A stretch of 64,000 nt of DNA. Origin: Myrica gale (taxonomy: Eukaryota; Streptophyta; Magnoliopsida; Fagales; Myricaceae). Position numbers and translations under genes: made by a program. The notes under the pieces were generated by a model. It saw only the letters and a list, made by a program, of their open reading frames with translations. It did not search any database and was not told where the DNA came from. Positions 1-13,830 of this stretch are shown one piece after another. The stretch covers positions 5,215,501 through 5,279,500 of the forward strand of contig OZ005611.1 in NCBI GenBank assembly GCA_963930655.1, given 5' to 3'. Position 1 is the stretch's first letter. The number at the start of each line of letters is the position of its first letter.

Positions 1-662
1 ACCAAGACTCAATTGCTGAACATGGGTTTTGTATGATTCTAAATTAGTTCTATGATTTTTTTTAGCTTTCCTTGTGAGAATGTGATACAATGCTGCAGAA
101 TCAATTCGCAAATGTTCTGTTTTTGTTGTTTGAACTGTCTGAAATACTGTTCTATGTTCCTTGAAATTGTGAATATTTCTATTCATTTGTTCATAAGAAT
201 ATGTGGATATTCCCTGAGAATTTTTTTTACTTGAAATTATTCTTTATGATGGAATCCATTTTCGCTTTGGCTTCAAGTAACAAATCTTCCATAGGAGGGT
301 CCTAGCATTATACTCTAGCTTCTAATAGGGTACACGAAAATCAAATTGATATTATCGTTAATCTGTCAGTCGTGTTAGTCCCCAAAGGAGAAGATGACTT
401 TGCCACTAAGGCCTTCATTGCTCCATGATTGTTTGGTAGCTTTGTCGGCCCATGATGTCTTTCAAACGTGAAACAGAGGATGGTAGAAGTTAGGAGAGTG
501 CGAAGTCTCTGCACGGCACAGACTCTTTTGGGAAGTCTGCTGCTCCCACGATGTAGTAACTGCTTTAAGTTTCTTACCAATTTTTACGCTAATTTTCCTC
601 TTGGCTTGGTCTCGAACTTATATAGCCTCTTCAACTGAATTGTGAATGTTAATTCCGTCCAG
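1..662. other. Upstream intron or flank of the At3g27210-like gene
   Basis: No coding exon is convincing here. The sequence is T-rich like a plant intron and ends in a usable acceptor at 661-662. A reverse-strand open frame at 341-580 has no recognisable family features and is probably chance. Confidence 0.4.
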
Positions 663-1729
663 GCGCAGAAGAAGAAATATATTTCGATCCAAGGCCCTGC
701 CTCGAATCTGATTGTGAAGATTTCTTCAGTGTCAGTGGTGGTGAGAGTTGCTTTCAGTTTGTTATTTCTTTTTTAAGAAAAAAAACCCCTTTTCCACCCC
801 GACTAGTTCTAACACTTAACTTACCGATTTCATTAATTTCGCGTAGTTGTCTACACTTTGCATTTTCTGTTAATTTGTCAATTTAGACGGATTTTGTCAA
901 ACCTGAGGTGTAATGTGTGAAAATTTTCAAAGATAAGAGGGGCAATGTGTAAATACCCCCAAAGATAAGTGGACAATGTGTAAAATTTTGACAGAATCCG
1001 TCTAAATTTACGGACAATTTGGATACGGGATCCAAATGGAAAAGAACGTGTAACTTTATAGGTCAAATGTGTCAAAAATAATACACCGGGGTGTAAAGTG
1101 TAAATGACTTCAAAGATAAGGGAGACAAAATGTATTTAACCCATAATAATTTAAAGTATAAAGTGTCATAACTCTAATAATTAGTAGAAAAAGAGTGTAA
1201 TTTTTTTTATCTCCATGTGATACTCTACTTTAGTAACCAATTTATACTTAGCCTCTTTGATTTCCGACTTATAACTAGAATTTGTGCAGATTCGACCTCT
1301 TGTGACAATACCCCTGCCCCTATCCACCAAAGCAGCTTCGAAGAAATCTCTCAATTCCCTCTTTACGCGGACAGTCCATCCAGTTATAGTATTGAATCCT
1401 CTCCAGCAGTAACGAAGAAACAACTCATTGAATTTTTTCAAGAGAGCTTGAGGAGTGATGCTTCTATTGATTGTTGTCAAAATTTAGGAGGAGGGTCCAA
1501 AGCCAATCCCACCATTTGTCACCTTCCTCCAAAATCTACAAATAAAAGCTTTTATGAACGTGTAGCAAACTCCGCATGCAGTAGCGAGACAACTCCGGTC
1601 ATAAATTACAAAACCGGGAAGGGGAAATTCGCCAAGTCTGCACCGTGTTGCTTTCCGAATATTGTGCGCAGCCTGAGCTTCAGCGGGAGGAAGAAGAGGC
1701 TGAACTTTCGCTATGGAAGCAAAGCTTAG
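663..1729 (+). CDS. At3g27210-like uncharacterised protein, last two exons (5' partial)
   Basis: Two exons are visible: about 663-740 and 1290-1729, ending in TAG. The first reads EEIYFDPRPCLESDCEDFF and has a GT donor after position 740. The second starts after TTTGTGCAG and continues in phase 1 with DSTSCDNTPAPIH. This acidic 'F-D-x-x-P-W/C-L-x-S-D-C-E-D' block, followed by a TPxH segment, a K-K-x-L-x-E-x-F-Q-E-S-L-R motif and a basic cysteine-containing tail (residues near GKFAKSAPCCFPN), is the pattern I recall from the plant-specific family of At3g27210. The family has no established function. The N-terminal exon, which normally begins MGSC with a likely myristoylation site, would lie upstream of position 1. 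The interval 741-1289 is an intron that holds a small inverted-repeat element. A longer frame opens at 1217, but the part before 1290 is intron. The family call is fairly sure; the first exon boundary (663 or 669) is less so. Confidence 0.7.
787..1135. repeat. Inverted-repeat MITE-like insert with short tandem motif
   Basis: This lies inside the intron of the first gene. A left arm at about 878-902 (core TTTAGACGGATTTTGTCA) is matched in inverse at about 987-1012 (core TGACAGAATCCGTCTAAA). Between and after the arms, a motif close to AAAGATAAGnGGnCAATGTG recurs three times (near 930, 960 and 1111). I see no transposase and no clear target duplication, so the outer limits are approximate. Confidence 0.5.
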
Positions 1730-2740
1730 CTTTTACTGTCTATGTTTGTAAAGAACTGCTACTCCTAACATGCGTATGGCCATAAGTTGCTTTCTGGTCT
1801 GATCCTGTGCAAGTAGATGGGAAGTTTATCTGCTATTAGTCGTAACAGAACCTTTAAAATATACGAAAGTTTTTGGCATGTTCACTTATATTATGCGTGT
1901 ATATCCAATGCAAAATGGTGACTTCGGATTGCATGGCTACTTGCCATCGATTAATGATGAATTTTTCTTTTTAATAATGTAAGATTTATTCCCTTAATAA
2001 GATTAATCAAATTTACGGAATGATCACTTTAAATATAAAAGAATTTTTAAGGATTAGTACAAGACGAAATAAACTCTAAGACCAGTTTGAGATCCGAGGT
2101 GACTAAGGGGATGTTTGTTTGCCAAAATATTGGAGAATATTCCCAAAATTTTGGGAATCTTTACTTTATTGAGATTTATTGGGGTTTGTGAAAAGTGAAG
2201 TGTGTAGGTGTAAAAGTTAAAAATTTTGAAGTTTGTTTGGGTTGTCCGATTTGTTGAGACTCCAAATATTTGGGGTCTCAAACATACCCTAATTAGCCTG
2301 AATATTGCTTTTAATGTTCCAAAACAGCTTTTACCGTACATTGTCGTAAAAAAAACACGGAAAAATGATGGTTGACGACTGAGAGGCGGCTCGCCTCAGG
2401 CCAGACCTATGCCTCGAAAAAGGGCTTCGCCTGTAGTCCCAGTAAGAAAAAAATACGTGGGCTGGGGATGCTAATGCTAAGCCCAGCCAGATTCAATTGT
2501 TCAAGGCTCCACCCCAGGCCGGGTCACTTACAAGCCCAATTTTATCTGTTGTGACCGTTTTCTAGTTGACTCGTCGTAGAAACACAGAGATCTGAAGAAG
2601 TCTTCAGTGTCTAAGGCGTCACTCGTCAGAATAAATAAGTTTGACCCTTTGATTCGGCTTATAATCGGTACCTGCAAATACGTAAATCGAGGATATGCGT
2701 CGGGGAATTTAGGTACGGAAGAAAGGTTGGTAGTTCGGAA
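1730..2740. other. Intergenic region before glucosidase I
   Basis: It contains the 3' untranslated end of the first gene, one Tourist-type MITE (2107-2289) and, from about 2370, a more GC-rich stretch that probably includes the promoter and 5' leader of glucosidase I. Short open frames at 2372-2554 (+) and 2528-2959 (-) have no family features. I could not place a TATA box with confidence. Confidence 0.5.
2107..2289. mobile_element. Tourist-like MITE (PIF/Harbinger type)
   Basis: The left end is GGGGATGTTTGTTTG. The right end, read inverted, is GGGTATGTTTGAGAC. The element is flanked by the trinucleotide TAA on both sides (2104-2106 and 2290-2292), the target duplication expected for PIF/Harbinger elements. 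At 183 bp it has no coding capacity. Confidence 0.8.
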
Positions 2741-5700
2741 ATGGCAGGAAGTGGCCGACCAAGTGCTCGAAGCAGAACCAAACCCGCCACGAATGCCAAG
2801 GAGGGTGAAGATTCTCTCCGTTACAAAAAACCTAACCTGAAAGCACGTAAAGGCACAAGTAACGCTCATGGCTTCATTCGCATTTTCGACGTTAATCTGA
2901 AAGTCGTGCTTGTGCTCAGCGTTTTCGCATGCATAGCGATCCTCTTCCTGATTCGCCATCTTGTAAATCCGGCTGAAGAAGCTCGGAGACCCAGGGTAGT
3001 TACGCCATTTCCGGCCCCAAAACTGATGGACCTTCCTCAGGTTAAATGCGACTTTTTTCTGTTACTTTTTCTTTTCCTTGTTCTTCTTTTTTCCTTTTTG
3101 GCATCATAAGTTCATCTATGATGGATAAATTGGTAATGGCAGTTTCAAGGCGAGCACCGAGAGAGCTTGTACTGGGGAACCTATCGCCCTCATGTTTACC
3201 TCGGAATTCGTGCGAGGTATGCCGTCGATATTGCGAAAATATTTGTTTCACTAATTCTTATTATAGTCTTTACTTTTGGCGATTGAAACGGTACTCTGTG
3301 AAGTGGACTGTGTATAAGCTTGACAATTGAAAAAATAGGAAGGAACGAGAATTTATACTGTTGATTTATGTGTGTTTGGAGTAGGGTTATTAGTGCATGC
3401 TGTGGAGTTACTTGAGGTGTCGGGGTAGTTCAATGAATGAAAGTGCGTCATTGATAAACAGTTTTCATATTTTTCTATCGGTGTAAAAAAAAATTAGCGC
3501 CAAATCTGTTACACTTGTAGCTTCTTATGCATGTGTCATGTGTAGATAAATCAACCAATTTTGAACATCAAATATAATAAGTTCTTAATCCCGGAGCTGT
3601 ATAAATCCTTGGTTTGGACCTGGGGTTCGTGTTTGGAAAAGACTAAAGCCTCTCCAATCATGAAAACAGAGCACTTGGTCATGCTACAAGCAGAAATCCA
3701 GTTTTCTGCAACTAATCATTGGAAAAATAACATTGCCATCAGGTTTTGAAGATAAGAGGAAAAGAAAAAACCTTGTGATTGCTTGTTATGGTTTCTAGAT
3801 TAGTTTGAAATACGAAAGATGCAATGGTTATAAGCTGCTGCAACTGACAGGACTCCACGGTCTCTGATTGCTGGCTTGATGTGGATTGGGGTGAAGGATG
3901 GAAGATATGTCATGAGACACATCTGCCAAGACTCTGATGAGCTGAGCACGTATGGCTGGACACATCATAATGGACGTGATTTTGGATACCAAGTTCTGGT
4001 TGACCAGGGCATGATGTTGGCAACAAGTTTCTTGAAATCAAAGGTTGATGGCAGTGGCTATGGAGGAGATTGGGCCGTTCGGATAGATGCTCAAAGCGCA
4101 CAGTAAGTGGCCTTACCTTGTTTACTATGACATTTGTTTATCAATTGCATATACTATGCTAAGCATAGTTTCTTCATGAATGTGGCCTCTTTTTTCTTTT
4201 TCTTCCTGTGTTCTTCTTTTTTCTTTTTTCTTTTTTGGTGAGGGTTGGAGGGAGGGGGGAAATCATCTCGCAAGAAAGTAAAATCTGAAACTAGTTTAGA
4301 AATGATGGACCTGTTGTGACTGCAGTAGTGTCTCAGGCATTTTATGCTCTGACCTGTAAAAACCATAGTCAAACTTTTTGAAAGTTTGTCTTTTCAAAGA
4401 AATTTTGTTGGTAAATATCTTGGAGAAAAGTGACCAAACAGACTAAGAGGGATGGATTTAGTGGTTAAACAACATGAATGCACTGAAATAATGGTGGTGC
4501 TTTCAAACTCGACACTTTGTTGATTTACTTTTCATTTAATACCCTTAATTGTCATTTAGTGGATTTAGTGTCTCAGTCATTCATTTAATACCATTAATTG
4601 TCATTCTTGTGGTTCATCCACAGATCCAAGTGGAATGAGGACACTGCCCATCTATTTTTCTATATGGTTGATGAGGATGGCAATGCTCTAAGTTTGAATA
4701 GAGATACGTTAGATGTTCGTGAGGATTCTATCCTTGTGTCAGGTTCAAGAATGGATGTTGGAGGTTGGCAGCTTCATTTGAAATCGACGGTACTGTTGGA
4801 AAAGGAGTATGCTGGTTTAAAAGCCAGAACTTTTCATTCTTTATGATTTTTTTTTTCTGCTGGGACTGCCTACACAACTGTGCCATGGAGTAGCAGAGTC
4901 CTCAATGTTTTCCATTTAAACATGAACGAAAATTATTATTTGTCAATGTTTTGCCTTAGCTTGGATACTGACATGTGGCCTACTTCTCTGCGTATTCCTT
5001 TTTGCAGGACAATTTGGAAGTCCATTATTCTGGTTTTAAGACAAATCACATTCACAATTTATCTGATCTTGTGCAGGAAAACCTTGGGTCACAAGTATGT
5101 CAGATTTTTCATTTGCTCTAATTCCAGTTTTGTATTAGCTTGCAGTACTCAACTTCAAATTGGTAACCTTGTAATTGATTTCTTTTCCTCCCTGTGCATG
5201 TCACCAGGCAAGAAATTTTGGTCGGCTGCATCTATCTGACACATCCGATGACTCTCCGAATACGCTAGTGTTTCAGGTGTGTGTATTTTTATGGAAGCTG
5301 GGCATTTTCATGATTTCATTTAACTCTGCTCCGTGGATCAGCCTATCCGTTTGTTTTGTCCTTGCAAAAAAACGAGTTCACAGGGAGAGGTTGACGACTT
5401 CTCCCCCTCTCCTCCTGCGCTGGATGTTATGGGAAGAAGCCTCTATGGACTTAACTTCAGAAAAATACCCCGGATGCAATTATAGCAGGAGTGGAACTAG
5501 GATTTTTAGTTTTAGTTTTTTTTTGGGAGCCCCGCAGGGGGGAAGAGATTATAATATATTAACAATGAGTCTATGTTACTAAGTTCTATTTAGTCCTGAA
5601 AAATATTCAACTACACAACTATTTTAGGACACTAACTGTGCATCTTCCTGCAAATGCTCAAGATTCTTCTTCTTTTGTTTTGTTTTGTTTTTTTCCTTGT

Positions 5701-8700
5701 TCCCTAGTCCATTTTATGCCACTTGAGCTTATGGGCTATATAATGAGGGTAGCAGCTCCCACCTTCATCTTCAATCCTTATTTGGTTGATGACTAAGCTA
5801 ACTGAAACCATTCACACATTCTCACCTCCTCCTGAGGCCTTCTTTTCCTGTGCAGATTTCTGCTCGGATTCCTTTCAATACAGATTTTGTATTTGTCTCT
5901 GGAACTGGTTCACAAAGTTCAAGAGTTGAAGAACGTGTCAGCAGCCTCTCAGGTGCCTTCCCCATCAACTTGATATGACAACGTATCTATGATACATTTT
6001 CAAATGTTGTTTACCTGGATTTAAGTTCTAGCATGTTTGCTGCTTTACCGAAGCAGATGCAATGTGTGTAATGAGAAACCCCATAAGATGTCCAACGTAT
6101 AGAGAGAGAGAGGGAGAGTCTAAAAGTTAAACAAAATATATAAAGTTGGCACCAATTATTCGAGCTACATGTTGGGGTTCTTGAAAATCGTTGTGGGTTT
6201 CGATTATAGGCAACAATGTGCACCTACTTGACAAAAGGGAACAAACTTTGTGTCGTATCTGGCTCCTTTTACCATCAGGCAAGGCCCAGGGGCAGGTCTA
6301 GCACAAATGTAGAAGTAGTTCTCTACATTACCTTCCAAAGGAAAAGTTTCCGTTTCTCCTTTTTAACTCTGTGGTTGTTTGACTGTGAAATTTTAGGTAC
6401 CGCACTGACAGGTCAATTGAGAGAGAAGCAAAGAGATTTTGACATAAAATTTGAGAAGAGTTTTAATCTGACTGGCAAGGTATCAAACTCTTCATCATTG
6501 GAAACTATTTCCATTTCTTTTTCTAGTTTGATACTACATGTAACACGCTACAGCATCATACCTGGTTGCTGAACGTTTAGCTACAAGTGACATGTCTTTT
6601 CTTAATAGTAATCCCTATAATGATGTTTTTTTAGTTCAGAATGATATGTTGGAATGTTTAGTGTGATGGATAAGCTGAGTAAAGCTTTCAAATTAAATTT
6701 GCCTGCCATCTTAAGTTCTTTGTTGAAATAGGGGATGTCATTATGTGATGCCTGCGGCCTACTAAGTTTTTGTTGTCCCCTTCATTGATGCCTTCCCTCA
6801 TCCTTCCTTAATTTCTAGGATGTCATTGATGACTTCTGATATACTTTATAGTTCTGACCAAGCCCATATCTGAAATTCAAAACTGAAATTTGGGACATAT
6901 AACGAAACCAAACAACTATTGACACAGGTTAAGAAATAGTAGTGACAAACAGTATGAGAGTCCATCCTTGACGTGCACATTTCTGATTACTCAAAACTTC
7001 CTACTTTTCAATGAAGTCAAGAATATTAAAACTTCAAAGTTAAATGAATGAACAAGACTCATTTGTTGGTTCAAAGTCTTTCTTTTTGGTTTCATTATAT
7101 GCACTTAGATTTTTTTTTTGGTTAAGATATGAACTTAGATTTTACTCTGCTTGAAATTCGGAATTCTGAAATATGGTATTATATTTTCAGCTTGATTCTG
7201 AATCTCTGGTTGTTGGTAAGGCTGCTGTTGGAAACATGTTGGGTGGCATAGGATATTTCTATGGCCGGTCGAAGATTTCGCTCCCAAGAAACCCCAACGT
7301 AAGCAATATATGGATTTGAATGATTTTTTAATTATAGGTGACGTAAGATCTCTTCCAGTAGCATCTAAGTATTTTAGTGATCAACATCGATCATCCAAGG
7401 ATAACTAATGAATCAGCCGTATAACTTAGTTCTTGTCTATATATTTTGGACTGTTGAGTTACTATTAAACCCCTCAAGTTGCACCATTCTCAAGCTTGGT
7501 TTCTTGTGAGTTTGTTTGGTCCTAGTGATTTAAATGGACTTTGAGAGTTTGTTTGGTCCTAGAGCTTGATAACTACTAAACCCCTCAGGCATTGGGTTCT
7601 CAAGCTTGATTTCTCAGGACTTTCCCATAACATTATCGGATAGAGTTGCTGAATCATGATCTATTACCTGATTCAATTCACTTTGGAACCTCTGATATTC
7701 ACAGTTGAAGTATCTGAGAAATGCAAAAGTAAACTCAAATATTAGGCGTTGGGTTCTTTGCATTGCCTTCTATTGTTCACAGTAGTGATCATGTTTGCAA
7801 GGTTGGTGACGGTATTTTCATTCTTGATATGTTTTCATGTTTACATGTTCCTTTTTTCTACAACTTGTGGGACTGCTAGTATTCGTAGTTTTCCTCAGCT
7901 GTCATCAGTTTGGACATCTGACAAAGTCATCTAGTGGTTTTTTGTTACAGCTTGGGGGTCTTGATACTTTTATTTCATATTGGCCAGCTGAGCTTTTCAC
8001 AGCTGTTCCAAGTCGACCCTTCTTCCCAAGGGGATTTTTATGGGATGAAGGTTTTCATCAGCTGTTGATCTGGTTAGTGGTCTCTTTTATTGTTAAAATC
8101 AGAATTTGTTGTTCCGTTTTTACAAGTTAGGATTTCCGGGTTACCTTCATGTTTTTGGAAGTATGTAATTTCTCCCAAATTTAAAGATTTTCAATCACCA
8201 ATAATTGCTAGCAACATCGTATGTATATTATGAAATTTTGAGCAGGCGTTGGGATATTCACATTTCCTTGGATATCATTGGACACTGGTTAGATCTAATG
8301 AATATTGACGGATGGATTCCACGTGAACAAATTTTGGGTGCCGAAGCTCTAAGGTGATGCAAAGTATCTTCATTTGGCTATACCATTTTCTTCTAAAACA
8401 AAATAACAAATGTAACTCGGAGAAAACAAAGGGTACTCTCTCAACTAGCGCAGTAAATTTGGTATTTTGGATCTCTCCAGTTTGTGATGCAAAGTATTTT
8501 CCGGTGTACTTGCAGTAAGGTCCCAGAGGAATTTGTTCCCCAGTATCCATCTAATGGAAATCCTCCCACTCTGTTCTTAATGTTACGTGGTAAGGTACTC
8601 TCTCAACGTTGGTGGTACAATTTACTAGAAGGTCTACTCTCCGTCATTATGGTTTATTGACATTTCGAATGCTTCTGGCATGCTAAAATACAAGATTCTG

Positions 8701-11700
8701 CTTATGCTTAAAAAATAAAATTTGGACTGTACTGACTTGCGGATCAATGGGTCAAAAAACTGCAGAAATCAATCATTGAACTTGAGTGAGTTTGTTAACT
8801 TGCTTTGGACATGCATTATGAGCTAATTTTGAGAAACTTGGTAATGCGTAATATGACAATTAGGCATTAAAGCTGTAATACAGTCATATGGAATAAGTTT
8901 GGTTTCAGTCATTTAGGGATTCTTAAATTGAATAATATTAGCAACCTTTTGGATCTGAGCGAAAAAGGATAAAATTTGCTATAAGATTTTTCTGTTCTAA
9001 TCCTGATCAGTGATATGAATATACCCTTCCAAACAAGTGGAAAAGAAAGACTTGTTAGTTATAGAGAAGATGAACATCGCTTACCTTAATACATGAAATA
9101 ATTGAAGCCGTTGCCTGTCTTCTTTTCTAAATCCTGCTCTCCTTTCTGGATAAAAATTTAGATCTATCATCTAAGTAAGAATGTGGTGTTTTTCTGTGGA
9201 TCTAATTTCCAATTTGGTGAATTTTTCCTTCTTCTAGACATTGTTAATAGATTAAAGGAAAACAAGTTCACTGCCACTGAAAGTGAGGAGATCTCTTCAT
9301 TTCTAGAGCGGGCTTTTGTTCGCCTCGAAGCATGGTTCCAATGGTTCAATACTACCCAGTCAGGTATTAAAGGACTATTGTTCTTGTCCTATTTATCTCT
9401 CTTTTTTTCTTGTAAGGATTGGAGCAGGGTTTTTCTCTGTTTGTTTCTTTGGGAGTAGGGGAAGGGTTTGAAAGGATAAAATAATGAATGCAATGATTTT
9501 TCATAGTTTTACTGTGAGTGTGGACTATGCAGAATATCTTGGTGATATTATATGTGTATGTCTAGAAGTTTTTCGTTTGTAGAAATCTTACATCAAGTTT
9601 TCTAACCATGCGAGTCTCCTCTCTGACCCTGGATGTGCTCCATCAAGTTTTTCATTATTGGATATCTATAGATTGTGTAGACCACTTGCTTGCGTGGTAT
9701 ACATCTGTGTATGCTTATACACGTGTAACAGTTTCTACCTTGGTCATCTACCTAACGCAACTCCTCCTACTCGGAGCTTAATAATATCTGTGATAATAGA
9801 TTTTCTAGACAACTGGAATCACACAAGAGATACATGCTTGTCTACATTTAGTATATGTTTTTCGTGTGTTAGTATTCTAATTTTCAAATTACTGATTGAC
9901 TTGTCGTATTTTCCTCGTTGACACAGGGAAGGATATGAGCAGCTACTATTGGCATGGGAGAGAGAGTACAACAACTCGTGAACTAAATCCAAAGGTTATA
10001 TTTCAGAATTTCAATGATCATTCTAGGACCTTCAGGATGAAATACCATTCTACTTTGTGACAGCCAAACCCATCTGTGGTTTAAGAAATTCAATGATCAT
10101 AAGTCCAGAAATATACAGATCCTTTTTTCATTTCTCTTTTTTTTTTCTTTAGAAGATGGTAATTAATGTAGTCATAATATCTAAGGTAGGCATAACATTG
10201 CATCTTTTTCAATCTCTCGGTGTCAGGTGTCATAGTGGCATGCTGTGGTCAGGAGAAGGCACAGTAGTGCACCAGCGATGATTTCGTCTTTTTTTCCTTT
10301 TTTGACACATTTCTGGTACAATGGATTAGGAAACCCAGTGCAATTATTTTGCTTTATCCATAATTCTGACCACGTTTGCCCACTGGGATTCAGTCGAGAA
10401 GTATTTTTGGTGGCCAAGACACTTCTAGTTGTAGTGCAGTTTTGCCAAACCTCATCATCAGTCACCATCACAACATAATTTATTTCTAGCAAACTTGATA
10501 TTGATTCTCAATGGTCTTAGGACTAACATGATGCCCTACAGAGCATCTCACTTCAATTAACACAATTACTGGTAGATAAGGGATGAACTGACATTTTGTT
10601 TCTTACATCTCTAGACACTGTCATCTGGGCTGGATGATTATCCACGAGCTTCACACCCAAGTGAAGATGAACGTCACTTAGATCTCAGATGCTGGATGTA
10701 TTTTGCAGCAGATTGCATGCATTCCATTGCAGAGCTTTTTGATAAGGATACTAAATCCAAAAAGGTATACTAACGAGCAAATATATCTAAGATATTATTA
10801 GAATTCATCTATTACTAATTGATCTCAACATGAAATGAAGCAGGATTATGGTACAACTGCTATGCTGCTTTCGGATTTTGAAATTCTGAATAAGGTTTGT
10901 TTTATTGTCATGCTGTCTGAAAGTGTTTCTCATTTTTACTTTTTGATGCTTCTCAATTGGTAAACTTTAAATTTGTAGCACTTTTGGAACATTTATCAGA
11001 AATAATGCTTTTCTTAATCCGTTTTAGGAAGAAAGAAATAATGGGTGTGGGGGAACAATATTGGTCTCTTACTTTTCAAGGTGGAAGTTAAAACTCACTA
11101 AAAATCACAAAAAGAGGGAGCATCCTTAAAACAAAAAAGAGAATGAAAAGGGAAATGAAAAATACACATCACATGCTGAATATAAACTCTAGGATGTAAC
11201 TCGAACTGTAAAGGAAGGGTGTAGGTGATCATTACTGGATTCGGTTTTTAGGTGCGAGTGTTTTCAGGAATGGAGGTTGCCATTAGGTGTTAAGTTTTAA
11301 CTCGTATTTGCTTGATGTTTAAACAGATGCACTTTGATGATGCATATGGAGCTTATTTTGATTTTGGAAATCATACTGAAAAGGTATGCTGCCTGAATGC
11401 TTTTGTCTCTCAAAATATGATACTATGTTTGGGATTGCGATTTTCACATCAGCTGCACTTTCCGTCCCAACTCTAGGATTATGTGTCACTGATGTGAGGA
11501 TTCCACAAGAATTTCTATTTCCAACTCTTGTCGATTGTATATTGAAACTTTTTTCTTGAGGAATGACCTTTTTTCTTTGTCCTTTTGAAGACATTAACTT
11601 GCATTCATCTTTTTCATTTGATAAGAATCCAAAGAAGTACTTAAACCATTCATTTTATCTATCCTTTGGTAAGTGAATTATAATTGGTTCAGTGCTATTT

Positions 11701-12964
11701 AGAAGATGAATGTGCAGGCTGGACATGCTAATGTTTGCTATCATCACTGAAAAATTAGGTCTAGAAGGATTCTGTTATCAAATAGGCTCTTACCCTGCAA
11801 AATCCGAAATCCATTTGGTGACCACGTCCTGCAATAATCTTTTTGCTCATAAAAGTAGTCAACTGCTTGTTTTGAATGTTGGTTAACCATGCTAGGTTCG
11901 TTTATCTTGGAAAGAAAAGGACGGACATGGTTATGCGACTCGAGAGCTTGTGCGTGAAGTGTTGGAAAGGCCTGAGTTGAGACTGGTTCCTCATATTGGT
12001 TATGTTAGTCTTTTCCCATTCATGGGGAAGCTCATTCCACCAGTAAGTTTCTCAGAAAGTTACTCGGATAATCTATTTTCGATAACACTGTTTGACCCAT
12101 TAGTTCGTGTCTTTATTGTTTCCTGCTTTGCAGAACTGTAATACTAAGTTTTTTTTTTTACTTTTTTGTGTTGTTTGTGTTGGGGGCTAGTTGCGTCCAT
12201 TATGTACGGTAAATCTCTCACATCTACTGTTTAACACAGGGATCGTGGATTCTGGAAAAACAGCTGGACCTCATCTCAAACCAGAGCATCCTATGGACAG
12301 ACTATGGACTCCGTTCTCTTGCCAAAACAAGGTGCCACTCCTGCTAATTAATGTGGTATTATGCATACAGTTATATGTCACGTTTTACTTGAGACCATGT
12401 TGATTCTAGAATTAACCTGACTAAAACGTTTGATTTTTGTGTTACAGCTCGATGTACATGAAACGCAACACAGAGCATGACCCACCTTATTGGAGAGGTC
12501 CAATTTGGATGAATATGAATTACTTGATTCTTTCAGCACTCCACCATTACTCCAAAGGTATTCCTCCTTTCCACGTACAAAAAGAAAAGAACCAAAAGGA
12601 AAATGGGAAAAAATAAGTCTTCTTACAGCCAACTCTTTTGCGTCATTGTCAGAGGATGGACCATATAGAGACAAATCCAGAGTCATCTATGATGACTTGA
12701 GGACCAATTTGATTAGGTATGGCTTTCAGATATGTTGTTCTCATGATGCCCGAGTATATGGCTTAAACTCACCTGGACTCGCCAATTAATTTTAAGTCAT
12801 GGATATCCCCTTGCTGCAGAAATGTGGTTCGCAATTATAACCAGACTGGATTTCTGTGGGAACAGTATGACCAGAAGAAGGGCAAGGGAAAAGGTACACG
12901 TCTTTTTACCGGTTGGACATCACTTGTGATATTGATCATGGCAGAGGTTTATGGAGAAAGGTAG
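2741..12964 (+). CDS. GCS1: Mannosyl-oligosaccharide glucosidase (alpha-glucosidase I, GH63)
   Basis: This enzyme removes the outermost alpha-1,2-linked glucose from Glc3Man9GlcNAc2 on new glycoproteins in the ER; the Arabidopsis gene is GCS1/KNOPF. I place 22 coding exons: 2741-3040, 3143-3216, 3851-4102, 4624-4789, 5008-5094, 5208-5276, 5856-5952, 6397-6479, 7191-7298, 7951-8072, 8246-8353, 8516-8589, 9238-9363, 9927-9994, 10615-10764, 10844-10894, 11327-11383, 11896-12042, 12240-12331, 12448-12557, 12653-12716 and 12820-12964. They sum to 2550 nt (849 aa), close to the roughly 850 aa expected. The ATG at 2741 opens an arginine-rich cytosolic tail, then one membrane anchor near residues 53-71, so this is a type II ER protein. 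The GH63 signature [12 protein letters not shown] lies near residue 445, and [12 protein letters not shown] and LFTGWTSL near the C-terminus. Exon 21 could start earlier at an upstream AG, but 12653 gives the family sequence KEDGPYR. No defects were seen. Confidence 0.95.
7440..7620. repeat. Local tandem duplication in glucosidase I intron 9
   Basis: Two adjoining segments share AGTTTGTTTGGTCCTAG and the flanking phrases AAACCCCTCA and TCTCAAGCTTG, suggesting an imperfect duplication of roughly 100 bp. It lies well away from both splice sites. Confidence 0.45.
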
Positions 12965-13830
12965 GACATTATTTAACTATTGCTAGGACACTTGAAATTA
13001 GTTGTACCGCTCAAATCTATAGAGTTGATTAAATTAGTTTATTTTTATTAAGGATGGGAGCTTCTTCTTCTTCTTTCTTTTATCTCTTTTTGTTTTTAAC
13101 ACTCAGGAGATGAGTTTAGTGAAAAAAAAAAATCATTTGGGTCTGCTTTGCACTCCTGCCCTTCACATGGATCATGCATGCTCTGGGGCAATTTTCTGTA
13201 TTGTGGCTAAAATGTCAGGAGTTTTGAGTTAAGGCTTTTTGACAATTTTCGGTATATTACATTATTTAACCCATCTTCTACAAGCTAAACCGTAAGATAT
13301 TTTGATATATATAAACAAGTTTCGCTCTCGGAAAATATTCCAAGAAAAGAAATATTAGTGATCAACAGATGCTGCATAATTAGATTTTTTTATTAAAAAA
13401 AAAATCAACAAGATGCTACAAAAATCAACTTGTCCTTTGAGGTCCGTCATCGCAATCCACACAATTATTGGGTCAAGTCACTATAAATAACACGGCATCC
13501 ACTCGTACAACCTCCGATCAACTAAAACCAACTATAGCACAAATTTTAAGTAAAGATCTAATCTTCTTATAGAAAAGACGATACATGACATCTGGAGTTT
13601 TTTGGTAAATGGAGTTCGAAGTGCTCTGAGGTTAGGAAAAACTGCTCCAAAAAAAGAAAGAAAAGAGGTTAGTAAAACGACTTAATCTATTTACCTAAAA
13701 AATCCTTTGGATCAAGAGTTAATATCAAGCCTCAACTCACTCTCCAGTTACCTCAAATGCAAAGTCGTTAAGAGATCGAACACATCATGGTAAACAATTT
13801 CAAGAGTATCTTTGCCAATGCAAAGCTTAT
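12965..13830. other. Intergenic region between convergent glucosidase I and NUP54 locus
   Basis: This holds the 3' untranslated ends of the two convergent genes. It is AT-rich with several A or T runs. I see no open frame of note, no RNA gene and no clear transposon. Confidence 0.5.

Noticed and set aside
12637-12652. Earlier acceptor for glucosidase I exon 21 giving extra residues NSFASLS
   Set aside because: The acceptor at 12651-12652 yields the family sequence KEDGPYR; the earlier one inserts unrelated residues and spoils the frame total.
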